A program made the position numbers and the translations under genes. The notes under the pieces were generated by a model, which saw nothing but the letters and a program-made list of their open reading frames with translations, did no database searches and was not told where the DNA came from. Below, in pieces: positions 26,681 through 35,665 of a stretch of DNA of 43,432 bases (positions are counted from its first letter, which is position 1; every line of letters starts with the position of its first letter). This DNA is from Orientia chuto str. Dubai (GTDB lineage Bacteria; Pseudomonadota; Alphaproteobacteria; Rickettsiales; Rickettsiaceae). The stretch spans positions 1 through 43,432 of the forward strand of contig NZ_LANP01000008.1 in the NCBI RefSeq assembly GCF_000964595.1. Reading direction: 5' to 3'.

Positions 26681-28072
26681 GTTTATCACGTAAATCAATT
26701 CTAGGTTGCATTATTACTTATTAAATGTATAGTAATACCGCAAGATATACTACATTTTCGAAAAAATATCTGAAAATTCTTGCTTTATATAATATTTAAT
26801 TTCGGAGAAGATATGAATAATGCTGCTTTACGCTCTGCTGCGCTGAACATGGTCATGCAGAAGAAGTACGACGTATTCTTTTAGAGGGAGAAAATATCAA
26901 TGTTAATTCAGTGGATCTGTATGGAAATGCCGCTTTAGATCTTGCTGTTAATAGAGGTTACATAGAAACTGTAAATGTTCTGTTAGCTCATGGAGCTGAT
27001 CCAAATTTAGGGGTCAGGTATATGAATATTCCTTTAATAACAGCAACTATTAAGGGTTACAAAGATATTGTATGTTCTTTGTTAGTTCATGGAGCTGATG
27101 TAAATCAGCCAAATGTTTATAATAATACTGCTCTGCATTATGCCTCGAAAACAATCTATTGAGATTGTAAAGCTTCTAATAGCTCATGGAGCTAGCACAA
27201 ATTGTCAAAATGTATTAGGTAACACTCCTTTGCATCATGCTGCTAAATATGGTCAAGTAGAAATTGTAAAGTGTCTGTTAGCTAGTGGAGCTGATACAAA
27301 TTTATGCAATAACGTGCTCTGTACTCCTCTTAGTAGCATAGTGCATTCTAAGCATCAAAATTTAAAAATAATAAAGTTATTAATTGCTAATCTTGTTAAG
27401 CAAGAATGCTGTAATCAAAATATTGATTCAACAGATAAACAGATTATAGATTGTTGCTTTGCTGAAATAAAACACAAATGTTTGCAAGAAGTACAGAGCA
27501 TGCAAGCCATTGTTGTTAAAGATAATTTAACTCTTTGGGATATATTTGTGGTAGGACATGATAAAGAGGAACAGAAAAAATACGCTTGTATGCTTGATGT
27601 TACAGAATGTCCTCAATATCGATTGTATATTGACAAAGACATTGTGAGATCTGCAGCATTAAATACTGCACTAAAATCAATGAGTAATATTTTTGATCCA
27701 TGTAGTTCTCCAGAAGCTCAACCACATTTGCCTTACTTACCACCTGAAATGAAATTAATGATACTGGAAAATTTGAATAATGAAGAGTTAATAAAAGTAA
27801 GTACGACAGAGCAAGAAGAAGAAACTGTAGTTGCAGGAGCATCTCCTCTATATGAAGAAGGATAGTTGTTGTTCCATATTGAGGAGTAGCCAGTTGCTAA
27901 AAAATAGACAGAAAGCTTGATAAAAAGTTAGATCTGGTTTCTATATCTTTTTTCAGTATCATTTTCTGGTACTTCTGAAAATAGATTAATATGGATATTG
28001 GATTTTTCTATCGAATTTTATGTAGCTTCTGTCTAGAAGTAATCATATACGCTTGATTGTGAATATATTTAT
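26677..28072 (+). repeat. Tandem duplication, first unit
   Basis: This ~1.4-kb unit starts at AATAGTTTATCACGTAAATC and ends at GTGAATATATTTATA. It repeats almost base for base, with indels and substitutions, at 28073-29463. It includes the upstream region, a complete ankyrin gene body and about 200 bases of 3' flank. Confidence 0.85.
26813..27865 (+). pseudogene. Ankyrin-repeat gene with F-box-like end, copy 1 (two frameshifts)
   Basis: The ATG at 26813 follows a good CGGAGAAG ribosome site. Compared with the intact neighbour at 28222, a 2-base insertion near 26844 breaks the frame after 10 codons, and a 1-base insertion near 27151 breaks it again. Between and after these, the reading frames are open and well conserved: four ankyrin repeats with LLAHGADPN, LLVHGADVN and LLASGADTN, a helical middle, and the C-terminal LPYLPPEMKLMILENLNNEE block. 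The C-terminus then runs on with EEETVVAGASPLYEEG, a tail lost from copy 2. The last frame (from 27113) could make a 250-residue product if started internally. As a full gene it is dead. Confidence 0.85.
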
Positions 28073-29463
28073 AATAGTTTATCACGTAAATCAATTTTAG
28101 ATTGCATTATTACTTATTAAGTGTATAATAATGCTGAATGCTGCAAGATATATTTTCTAAAAGAAATATATTAAAATTCCTTGCTTTATATATTATTTAA
28201 TTTCGGAGAAGAGGAGAAGATATGAATAATGCTACTTTACGCTCTGCTGCTAAACATGGTAATGCAGCAGAGGTACAACGTATTCTTTTAGAGGGAGAAA
28301 GTATCGATATTAATTCAGTAGATGAAGATGGAAGTACTGCTTTACATCTTGCTGTTTATGAAGGCCACACGGAAACTGTAAATATTCTATTAGCTCATGG
28401 AGCTGATCCAAATTTAGAGGACATGTATAGGCGTAGTTCTTTAATAACAGCTACTATTAAGGGTTACAACGATGTTGTACATTCTTTGTTAGTTCATGGA
28501 GCTGATGTAGAGCAGGGAGGTATTAATGGTAATACTGCTCTGCATTATGCTTCAGTACGATCTGTTGAGCTTGTAAAGACGCTAGTAGCTCATGGAGCTA
28601 ATGTAAATTGTCAAAATACATTATGGGACACTCCTTTGCATCTTGCTGCTGGATATAATAAATTAAAAAATGTACAGTATCTGCTAGCTAGTGGAGCTGA
28701 TACAAGTTTATGCAATAACGTGCTCTGTACTCCTCTTAGGTGTATGAATCATTCTGATGGTGAAAACTTAGAAATAGTAAAGTTATTAGTTGCTAATATT
28801 GTTAAGCGAGAAGCCTGTAATCAAAATGTTGATTTAGCAGATAAATTGCTTGTAGATAGTGTATTTGCTGACTTGAAACAAGGATGTTTGCAAGAAATAC
28901 AGGAAATGCAAGCCATTATTGTTAAAGATGAATTATCTCTTTGGGATATATTTGTGGCAGGAAATAATAAAGAGGAACAGAAAAAATACGCTTCTATGCT
29001 TGATGTTACCAAATGTGCTCAATATCGATTGTATATTGATGAAGACATTGTGAAATCTGCAGTATTACATACTGCACTAGAATCAATGAGTAAAATTTTT
29101 GACCCATGTAGTTCTCCAGACGCTCAACCACATTTGCCTTACTTACCACCTGAAATGAAATTAATGATACTAGAAAATTTGAGTAATGAAGAGTTAATAA
29201 AAATGAGTCAATCAGAAGGATAAACTGTAGTTGCAGGAGCGTCTTCTTTATATATAGTTGTTGTTCCATATAGCAGCCATAGTTGCTAAAAAATAGACAG
29301 AAAGCTTGATAAAAAGTTAGATCTGGCTTATATATCTTTTTTTAGTATCATTTTCTGGTATTTCTGAAAATGGATTAATATGGATATTGGATTTTTCTAT
29401 CGAATTTTATGTAGCTTTTGTCTAGAAATAATCATATACGCTTGATTGTGAATATATTTATAA
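28073..29463 (+). repeat. Tandem duplication, second unit
   Basis: Second copy of the ~1.4-kb unit described at 26677. It differs by an extra GAGGAGAA near the ribosome site, scattered changes and the loss of a short GAA-rich stretch near the 3' end of the gene. It is followed directly by a partial R1 repeat. Confidence 0.85.
28222..29223 (+). CDS. Ankyrin-repeat protein with C-terminal F-box-like motif, copy 2
   Basis: This 333-residue protein is intact in frame. An N-terminal cap (ATLRSAAKHGNAAEVQRILL) leads into four ankyrin repeats (about 35-170, with TALHLAVYEGH, TALHYASVRS and TPLHLAAGYN). A helical linker follows (about 185-300), and LPYLPPEMKLMILENLSNEE at 306-325 resembles the F-box/PRANC motif. 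Orientia ankyrin effectors with such ends are known to bind host SKP1 and join SCF ubiquitin ligases, and many are type I secreted, so the same is plausible here. A doubled GGAGAAG ribosome site precedes the ATG. Compared with copy 1, the protein stops about 15 residues early, because a change just before ACTGTAGTTGCAGGAG creates TAA, so any signal in that tail is lost. Confidence 0.9.
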   Translation: MNNATLRSAAKHGNAAEVQRILLEGESIDINSVDEDGSTALHLAVYEGHTETVNILLAHGADPNLEDMYRRSSLITATIKGYNDVVHSLLVHGADVEQGGINGNTALHYASVRSVELVKTLVAHGANVNCQNTLWDTPLHLAAGYNKLKNVQYLLASGADTSLCNNVLCTPLRCMNHSDGENLEIVKLLVANIVKREACNQNVDLADKLLVDSVFADLKQGCLQEIQEMQAIIVKDELSLWDIFVAGNNKEEQKKYASMLDVTKCAQYRLYIDEDIVKSAVLHTALESMSKIFDPCSSPDAQPHLPYLPPEMKLMILENLSNEELIKMSQSEG

Positions 29464-29610
29464 TTGAAGTTGAATATTAATTATAAAAATTAATGCGAGT
29501 TAATAGTAGCTTCTATAAAGCATAAAAGTTAATACAAACTAACTTCCTTGCTTCTTTATATTTGGTATGCTTTTCATACTTTTTTAGTAGGCAATGTTAT
29601 TGCCATATGG
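29464..29610 (+). repeat. Interspersed repeat (R1), partial copy right of the ankyrin array
   Basis: From AATTGAAGTTGAATATTAAT to TTTTTTAGTAGGCAATG, this matches the 3' half of R1 at 26521-26670 in the same orientation. It includes an imperfect hairpin (ATAAAG..AAAAGTTA / TAACTT..CTTTAT). A short GGTTTATCAC near 29606, the sequence that also starts both ankyrin units, follows it. Confidence 0.65.
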
Positions 29611-29794
29611 TTTATCACTGCTGTATTACAGCCAAATACTCTAGCAATTTTTTTCTTTTTTAAGCTATTTTCGATAGTATCATGTAATACTGTAATAATA
29701 ATCATATTAGTGTTAAAAACTGTAGTCTGATATGCTATACTATTATTAGCTTGATATTTCTACATCTTTTGCTATATTACTGGTTTTTCATTTG

Positions 29795-30107
29795 GTGATA
29801 AAGAGGCTATTTAAAACAAAAATTGTTTTCTGATTTTATAATATGGGATTGAAGTTGGTAACTAGTATAAAGAGAGAAAAATAAACTTTTACCTTTAGTT
29901 GAAAAGTTTTTGTTATATAAAAATTCAATTATTTGAAACTATATTTGGTCTTCAGTGTATTAAAATTGCCTTTTGATTGCAAACATACAAGACATCATTC
30001 AATATGGAATGCTTTCATCTACATATTTCCTCTTAATTACCTATTGCCTGAAACCTACTAAATCTTCTATTGATTCTAAAATCTTTAATTCAAAACTGAG
30101 GCCCTAA
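29795..30107 (+). pseudogene. IS982-like transposase remnant
   Basis: Pieces in mixed frames read KQKLFSDF, KREKNKLLPLVEKFLLYKNS, then a CKHTRHHSIWNAFI box, and ITYCLKPTKSSIDSKIFNSKL to a stop at 30107. Order and spacing match the C-terminal half of IS982-family transposases (K-L-L, RSIIE, H-SRHRS, YC-KPTKP). Many stops show it is dead. It shares DNA with the remnant at 11075-11400. Confidence 0.7.
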
Positions 30108-30287
30108 CCTCCTCATTAGTACTGAATTTGGGATATCTATCTAATCTTTGATGCACCTAATGCTTTCATATGTCTTATTAGTAATATTTTTTACTTATAT
30201 TCTTTATTTATTAGCACTCTTAAAAAATAACATATACTATATTATTGTATTATTGTTTCTTTTTATATGAGGTAGCTCCTTATATTA

Positions 30288-31228
30288 CTATAATTTAACT
30301 TCGATAATGTTATCAGTCTTATTAAAAAGACCATTGATCAATGCATCTGATGTAGTTGAATTAACAATTCTTATTTTTTCTACATTATTATTTAAAGCGT
30401 CGCAAGTTGCATGTATAATAGATTGATCAATACAGCAATTTTGGTTATTCTCATAAAACTTTTTAAATTGAGCTAAGCTATAGTTTTGAAACTGTATATT
30501 CTGCTTAAACTCAGTCAGAAATACTAAGCATTTAGCTGTCATACTAGCTGCAATTACTGAACTAGTTATATTAACATCAAGTAAACATGTTGAATTATTA
30601 GGACCAACTGATACTGGTGAAATGACAGTTACTAAATTTGCATCTTCCAAGCTGATTAAAATTTCTGGATTAACAATTGCAGGGCTATTGGTAAATTGTA
30701 GATCAATTACTGATTTAGATTTTCTATCTTGATTTGAATAAATAATTCTTGATTTTCGTGCTTCGATAAGATTAGCACTTTTACCTGAAATACCCATTGC
30801 CATACATCCACATTACATAAACTGCTTACTATTTTTGAATTAATATGTCCAACCAATACCATTTCGATAATTTGAGTAGTACGGTAACTAGTAATATTAT
30901 TCTTATATTTTAGCTCTTCAGAAAATCCTAATAATTGCAAAGTTGAGTCTAGTATTTGACTGTAATCATGAATAATAATAACATTTATTCCTAGCATTGT
31001 TAATAAATAAACATTTTCAGAAAAATTAGCTAACTGTGTATCATCATTTATTATACCTGCAGAAAGCTTGATAACTATAGTTTCCCCCTTTAAATCAACA
31101 CTTTGCGCTAGCAAAAATTTTATGGCTTTAGAACTTAAATTATAGCTATGACTTTGTGAATTCTTAGTACTAATATCAAGTTCATTTAGAGTATTTGAGT
31201 ATATTATGCTGAATTTCTTGCGCACCAT
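30288..31228 (-). pseudogene. argB: Acetylglutamate kinase-like gene with one frameshift
   Basis: Two overlapping frames add up to one amino-acid kinase. The 5' frame (31228 to about 30803) has LKGETIVIKLSAGII, the LLTMLGINVIIIHD strand, and EMVLVGHINSKIVSSLCN. The 3' frame (30803 to 30288) continues AMGISGKSANLIEARK, VNPEILISLEDANLVTVISP, CLLDVNITSSVIAASMTAK and the C-terminal allosteric-like end. Together they give about 310 residues, the normal ArgB length. A single missing base near 30799-30805 splits them. Both halves are otherwise clean, so the break is recent, a sequencing error, or bypassed. ArgB phosphorylates N-acetylglutamate; Rickettsiales lack the rest of the arginine pathway, so its role is unclear. 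The 5' end overlaps engB by 47 bases. Confidence 0.85.
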
Positions 31229-31805
31229 TTTTATTCCTAATACTTGTAAATATTACTTTATCATTAAAATTAAGCAGTTTTTTGCTTGCAGTTATTAAAA
31301 TACTTTTTTCTGATGATGAAACCTTATCTTCCTTAGTAAAAACAATTTTTACACTATAATTAAAGTGATGCACTAAATTTATTACTGCAAGATCATTATT
31401 TTTTATTCCCCGCCTAGCATCAATTAATACATATATTAGTTTTAAATTTTTTCTATTCTCTAAATAATTTAAGATCAATTTCTCCCAGTTTTTACATATA
31501 ACTGCTGCTACCTTAGAGTAACCATAACCTGGTAAATCAACTAAAATTAACTTGTTTGCTATTAAAAAAAAGTTTATTTCTCTAGTTCGGCCAGGAGTTT
31601 TAGAAACTCTAGCAAGGCTGTGCCTATTACATAATAAATTAATCAAAGAAGATTTGCCAACATTTGATTTGCCGATAAAGGCAAATTCTGACATATTAGT
31701 TATAGGAAACTGACTTCTACTAGTTGCTCCTTGAAGAAATTTAGCCTCCTGCTTAAAAAGCTTTAGCTTGTTTTTTATTAAGTTATTACCTATAAGTTCT
31801 TTCAT
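31182..31805 (-). CDS. engB: Ribosome biogenesis GTP-binding protein (EngB/YsxC)
   Basis: EngB is a small essential GTPase for maturation of the large ribosomal subunit. The 207-residue protein has G1 GKSNVGKS (45-52), the switch region KTPGRTREINFF, G3 DLPGYG (90-95) and G4 FTKEDK (TKxD). Length is normal. The ATG overlaps the end of yidC by 4 bases (ATGA type), which suggests coupled translation. The order yidC-engB-argB is the one I recall from Rickettsia and other alphaproteobacteria. The gene looks intact. Confidence 0.95.
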   Translation of the reverse strand: MKELIGNNLIKNKLKLFKQEAKFLQGATSRSQFPITNMSEFAFIGKSNVGKSSLINLLCNRHSLARVSKTPGRTREINFFLIANKLILVDLPGYGYSKVAAVICKNWEKLILNYLENRKNLKLIYVLIDARRGIKNNDLAVINLVHHFNYSVKIVFTKEDKVSSSEKSILITASKKLLNFNDKVIFTSIRNKNGAQEIQHNILKYSK

Positions 31806-33493
31806 TTATTATTAAGCTTATTGATAACAAGTTGTTGTAACATTGATAATATATTATTCCATGTCCAGTAAATTAGCAACCCAGCTGGAAAGCTACTAAA
31901 CACTACTAAAAACACTAATGGCATAAATTTTAGTACTTGAGCTTGAACTGGATCAGTAGGGGCTGGATTCATTTTTTGCTGCAGTACCATTGTGATCGCA
32001 GTAAAAATAGGCCAAGCTCCAATGTTTAAAAAACTAGGAACATGAAAAGGTAGCAAACCAAATAAATTAAATATGCAAGTTGGATCAATATCTGATAGGT
32101 CTTTAATCCAGATAAAAAAAGGCGCATGTCTCATTTCTATAGTTACATATAAAACTTTATATAAAGAGAAAAAGACTGGCAGTTGCATTAATACAGGTAA
32201 ACAGCCTGCAACTGGATTTATTTTTTCCTTTTTGTATAAAGCCATTACTTCCTGTTGAAATTTGATTTTATCTTTTCCATATAGTTCCTGAAGGTACTGA
32301 ATTTTAGGTTGTAAGTCTTTCATCTTCTTCATCGAAGAATATGATCGATTAGCTAAACTAAACATTATTATTTTTACTAACACTGTAACAATTAAAATAC
32401 TTACACCAAAGTTGCCACAATATTTGTAAAAAAAGCTTAGAGTATAAAAAAGAGGCTTAGTAAGAATATAGAACCAACCAAAATCAATTGCTCTGTCAAA
32501 TAGTTTTATATTATATTTTTCAGCATAATGGTCTAATAATTTGACTTCCTTAGCTCCAAGAAATAGATGATGTATAACAGATAAACTACCGCCATTTGAA
32601 TTAATTACTTCTTTAGGAGATAAGAAACTAACTTGGTATTTGTCAAGTTCAGCTTTACCATGAATAAAGCTTGTAGAATAACGGTACTTAGTGTCTGGAA
32701 TAAATGATGTTAGCCAATATTTATCGCTTATACCTAGCCAATTAACAACATTTAGGTTATAATTAATGTGCTTTTTGTTTTTTAACTTAGAGTAAGAAAC
32801 TTCGTTTAAGTAGCTATCAATTGATGCTATAGGACCTTGGTGTAAAATATTGACAGATTTGTCATTTTCTACTAAGTTACGGTGCACTAGACCATGTAGT
32901 TGAACAGTAATCTGTTGTTTGCTGTTATTAATAACAGATTGATTAATAGTAAACATATAATTATCATCTACTGATATACTAACTATAAATTGTACATTGT
33001 GTTTATTAATCCAAGTAAGTGTTACTATATCATTAGCATGTAGTACATATTTATCTGCTTGCCATACTGTATCACTATTTGGAAGATCTGAATCTGTATC
33101 TTTAGCACCATACCAACCAACTTCAGCAAAGTAAGCTGCGGCTGTTTCTGAAGGAGATAGTAGTTCAACATTTGGACTATTTTCTAAAACATCTTGTTTA
33201 TAGTCTGTTAGTACTAGGTCATCAAATCTTAATCCTCTTAATGATATTGAACCATGCAACTTATTAGTAATAATTTTTACTCTAGTACTATAGTTAATTA
33301 TGTCTGCTTTATCTTTAAATCCAGTGTTATGCAGTAAAGGTTGATAAGTATTAGAGTGCTTGTTATAATCTACTGTTTGTGTGCTAGAGATTTTTATTAA
33401 GCGAGGCCTCTCATAAAAAAAATGCCATCCTAAAATAATTGCCAATGACAAAGTTATTGCTAAAATAAGATTTAGCCTATTATCATTATTCAT
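31802..33493 (-). CDS. yidC: Membrane protein insertase YidC
   Basis: YidC inserts and folds inner-membrane proteins, alone or with SecYEG. The 563-residue protein has an N-terminal membrane span (about 7-24, LILAITLSLAIILGWHFF), a large periplasmic domain (about 50-340), and the C-terminal 60-kDa insertase domain starting near FGWFYILTKPLFYTL. That domain includes MKKMKDLQPKIQYLQELYG in the cytoplasmic hairpin, INPVAGCLPVLMQLPVFFSL, and the last spans ending FPAGLLIYWTWNN. Length is normal for Gram-negative forms. It heads a minus-strand set yidC-engB-argB. Confidence 0.96.
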   Translation of the reverse strand: MNNDNRLNLILAITLSLAIILGWHFFYERPRLIKISSTQTVDYNKHSNTYQPLLHNTGFKDKADIINYSTRVKIITNKLHGSISLRGLRFDDLVLTDYKQDVLENSPNVELLSPSETAAAYFAEVGWYGAKDTDSDLPNSDTVWQADKYVLHANDIVTLTWINKHNVQFIVSISVDDNYMFTINQSVINNSKQQITVQLHGLVHRNLVENDKSVNILHQGPIASIDSYLNEVSYSKLKNKKHINYNLNVVNWLGISDKYWLTSFIPDTKYRYSTSFIHGKAELDKYQVSFLSPKEVINSNGGSLSVIHHLFLGAKEVKLLDHYAEKYNIKLFDRAIDFGWFYILTKPLFYTLSFFYKYCGNFGVSILIVTVLVKIIMFSLANRSYSSMKKMKDLQPKIQYLQELYGKDKIKFQQEVMALYKKEKINPVAGCLPVLMQLPVFFSLYKVLYVTIEMRHAPFFIWIKDLSDIDPTCIFNLFGLLPFHVPSFLNIGAWPIFTAITMVLQQKMNPAPTDPVQAQVLKFMPLVFLVVFSSFPAGLLIYWTWNNILSMLQQLVINKLNNK

Positions 33494-34020
33494 TGCTTAA
33501 TTTTTTTTATAAATTTAGTTTAATTTTCTTTCTATAAGATTTATATAAAATAAGCAATAAAAATTATCTCATTACTTATTGAGTTATATTATTAACTAAT
33601 GTTATTAAATTACCTTGCAAGAAAAAAATCAGATTAAGATTTGCATAATATATTATCTCAAACAGAGAGATTATTCTTGCAGTGGTAAATAATAGTAGTT
33701 CGAAGTTCATTCATGATTAGAATTTGGTTGTTGCTGCAATAAGAAAAAAAGTTAATCACTCTAGAGCATATCGTTGTAAGAATTTTACATTTATTATAAT
33801 CTTCATTTATAGAGAGGAATTAAATCATTTTTGTGACTAGCTAAGATAATTGTAGCAATAGAAATAGAAAAAATGAGAACAGAACATAGAATGCATGATA
33901 TAAAACGATCTTGGTATATTATTAATGAGTCTTTTGTAAACCATTTTGTGAAGTTATTTTTTCATAATTTATCTCTGTAAGCCTTCTACCTAATCCTTCC
34001 TAATCCAAAATAGAGTTTTT
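33494..34020. other. Gene-free stretch with a duplicated 25-base sequence
   Basis: No ORF. A 25-base sequence (TTTTACATTTATTATAATCT plus TCATT) at 33783-33807 repeats exactly at 34036-34060 inside the 3' end of the neighbouring DciA-like gene. This suggests that part of that gene's end was copied, or that a longer gene decayed here. Confidence 0.5.
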
Positions 34021-34332
34021 TTAGCCTCTATGGGGTTTTACATTTATTATAATCTTCATTATTTTGTAGCCTAAATAAATAGCAATTTTCTCAATAATTA
34101 GCTTTCGTTGAAAATTTAATTCAAGATTGGTGACTGAATCATAAGCATTAACGTATAGCATGCTATTGTTAGAATCTTTTTGATAAATCATTTTTTGTGG
34201 ACATGATTGCTTGCCAAGCTTGTAGCCAACAATTTTATTCCAATGTAATACTATATCAGCATACTCTTTCCCATATTTACTTGAAAGTATGCTTTGTATA
34301 ATTCTGAGAGTATGTTGACTTAATAATTGCAT
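34021..34332 (-). CDS. DUF721 (DciA-like) protein
   Basis: This 103-residue protein fits the DUF721 pattern: a helical start (HTLRIIQSILSSKYG), then VLHWNKIVGYKLGKQSCPQK, a strand with LYVNAYDSVTNLELN, and a last helix-strand unit. Proteins of this fold (DciA) load the replicative helicase DnaB in bacteria that lack DnaC. DciA proteins often have an added N-terminal region, and this is close to the minimal form. It is next to radC in the same direction, 27 bases downstream. I am fairly sure of the family and less sure of the function. Confidence 0.75.
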   Translation of the reverse strand: MQLLSQHTLRIIQSILSSKYGKEYADIVLHWNKIVGYKLGKQSCPQKMIYQKDSNNSMLYVNAYDSVTNLELNFQRKLIIEKIAIYLGYKIMKIIINVKPHRG

Positions 34333-34359
34333 GTATTATATATTAGCTAATTCTACTAA

Positions 34360-35040
34360 TTATAGAAGCAAGTTTGATTTAAAACTAAAAAAATCATTGC
34401 TGCAGATAATGACGTGATCATGTACAACAATGCTAAATGTTTTGCAAGCTTCAACTATTTTTTGGGTGATTTCAATATCTATTGCTGATGGTTTAGGGAT
34501 ACCGCTAGGATGGTTATGCACGAGTATTATAGCACTTGCTTCATGAAATAAAGCCCTTTTGACTATTTCTCTTGGATATACTGGAGTCTGATCAACTGTG
34601 CCAGTTCCATGCAGTTCATCTGCTATGACAATGTTTTTTTTATTAAGAAATAATATACGAAATTGTTCAATTTTAGCTTTACCAATAGTCATCTTTAAGT
34701 ATTCTAATAGAGATGACCAAGAACTTAGTATATGTTGATTCATTACCTTTTGTGCTAAAATTCTATGGATAAATTCTTTAACCAAAAATATTGGTATACA
34801 TACTGAATTACTAACCATAGGTATAGACATAAGCTTGTCTTTTTCAGCATAAATCACGTTTGTTAAGGTAGTAAATTGCTTTAGTAAATCTTTAGCTATC
34901 GGTTTTACATCTTGTCTTTTAATTGAGTGAAATAGCAATAACTCTAGTAGCTCATAGTCAGGTAAACTATTACCAGGAATAGATTGTAAAAAGCGTTCTT
35001 TTAATCTTTTTCTGTGGCCAAGACAATATTGCGAATTCAT
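34360..35040 (-). CDS. radC: RadC-family JAB-domain protein
   Basis: This 226-residue protein starts with the usual GHRKRLKERF, has a helix-hairpin-helix-like region with DYELLELLLFHSI, and ends in a JAB/MPN metalloprotease-like domain. Its metal motif is visible: HNHPSG with H175 and H177, and D188 in PSAIDIE, preceded by HGTGTVDQTPVYPREIVKRA. Despite its name the family is not firmly tied to DNA repair, and some members act in competence or on mobile elements. Length and motifs are complete. Confidence 0.93.
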   Translation of the reverse strand: MNSQYCLGHRKRLKERFLQSIPGNSLPDYELLELLLFHSIKRQDVKPIAKDLLKQFTTLTNVIYAEKDKLMSIPMVSNSVCIPIFLVKEFIHRILAQKVMNQHILSSWSSLLEYLKMTIGKAKIEQFRILFLNKKNIVIADELHGTGTVDQTPVYPREIVKRALFHEASAIILVHNHPSGIPKPSAIDIEITQKIVEACKTFSIVVHDHVIICSNDFFSFKSNLLL

Positions 35041-35124
35041 TGTAATTAATACTCAATGATTAAAATAAATTATGATTCCATATTGTATGATAATTTATCT
35101 AGTGATCAATAGAAAATAAAATTC

Positions 35125-35154
35125 TTTAAAGTTGCTTGATTTTTTTTATATAAT
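35125..35154 (+). promoter_or_regulatory. Possible promoter of the rpsL operon
   Basis: TATAAT at 35149-35154 with a weak TTTAAA at 35125-35130, 18 bases apart, about 120 bases upstream of rpsL. It is a sequence resemblance only, in very AT-rich DNA. Confidence 0.35.
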
Positions 35155-35272
35155 TAGATATGTTTGTTCCTTAAATAGTATTAAGTAATTATTTAGACTT
35201 AAATATTTTGTAGAGCTTTTAATAGTAATACTAGAATTTAACCATAACATTATTTTGGAGAGCTTAAGTTTA

Positions 35273-35644
35273 ATGCCAACAAACAATCAGCTAGTACGCT
35301 ATGGACGCAGGTCTAAAGTTAGGACTTCTAAGTCCCCAGCTCTGAATGGTAATCCATTTGCTAAGGGGGTATGCGTTTTAGTTAAAACTATTACACCTAG
35401 AAAGCCTAATTCTGCTTTACGAAAGATGGCTCGTGTGCGTTTTAGAAATGGTACTTGTGTTAATGCTTATATTCCCGGAGAAGGGCATAACTTACAAGAG
35501 CATTCTACGGTGCTGGTAAGAGGTGGAAGGGTACCAGATTTGCCAGGTGTGCGTTATCATATAGTCCGTGGTGTATATGATACTCAGGGGGTTAAGAATC
35601 GAAAGCAAGGTCGTTCAAGGTATGGTACAAAGCGTCCAAAGTAG
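35273..35644 (+). CDS. rpsL: 30S ribosomal protein S12
   Basis: S12 sits at the decoding centre. I start it at ATG 35273, 10 bases after a GGAGAG site, giving 123 residues ([13 protein letters not shown]). An in-frame start at 35255 covers the ribosome site itself. The conserved [40 protein letters not shown] and [14 protein letters not shown] blocks are present. Residue 43 in the TP-R-KPNSAL loop is Arg (codon AGA) where most bacteria have Lys; K43R is a classic streptomycin-resistance change. The gene opens the str cluster rpsL-rpsG-fusA. Confidence 0.97.
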   Translation: MPTNNQLVRYGRRSKVRTSKSPALNGNPFAKGVCVLVKTITPRKPNSALRKMARVRFRNGTCVNAYIPGEGHNLQEHSTVLVRGGRVPDLPGVRYHIVRGVYDTQGVKNRKQGRSRYGTKRPK

Positions 35645-35665
35645 TGTGTTAATTTAGAGAATAAT

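Noticed and set aside
29548-29730. 60-codon hydrophobic plus-strand ORF
   Set aside because: It starts inside the R1 repeat and its Ile/Phe richness is what AT-rich non-coding DNA gives by chance.
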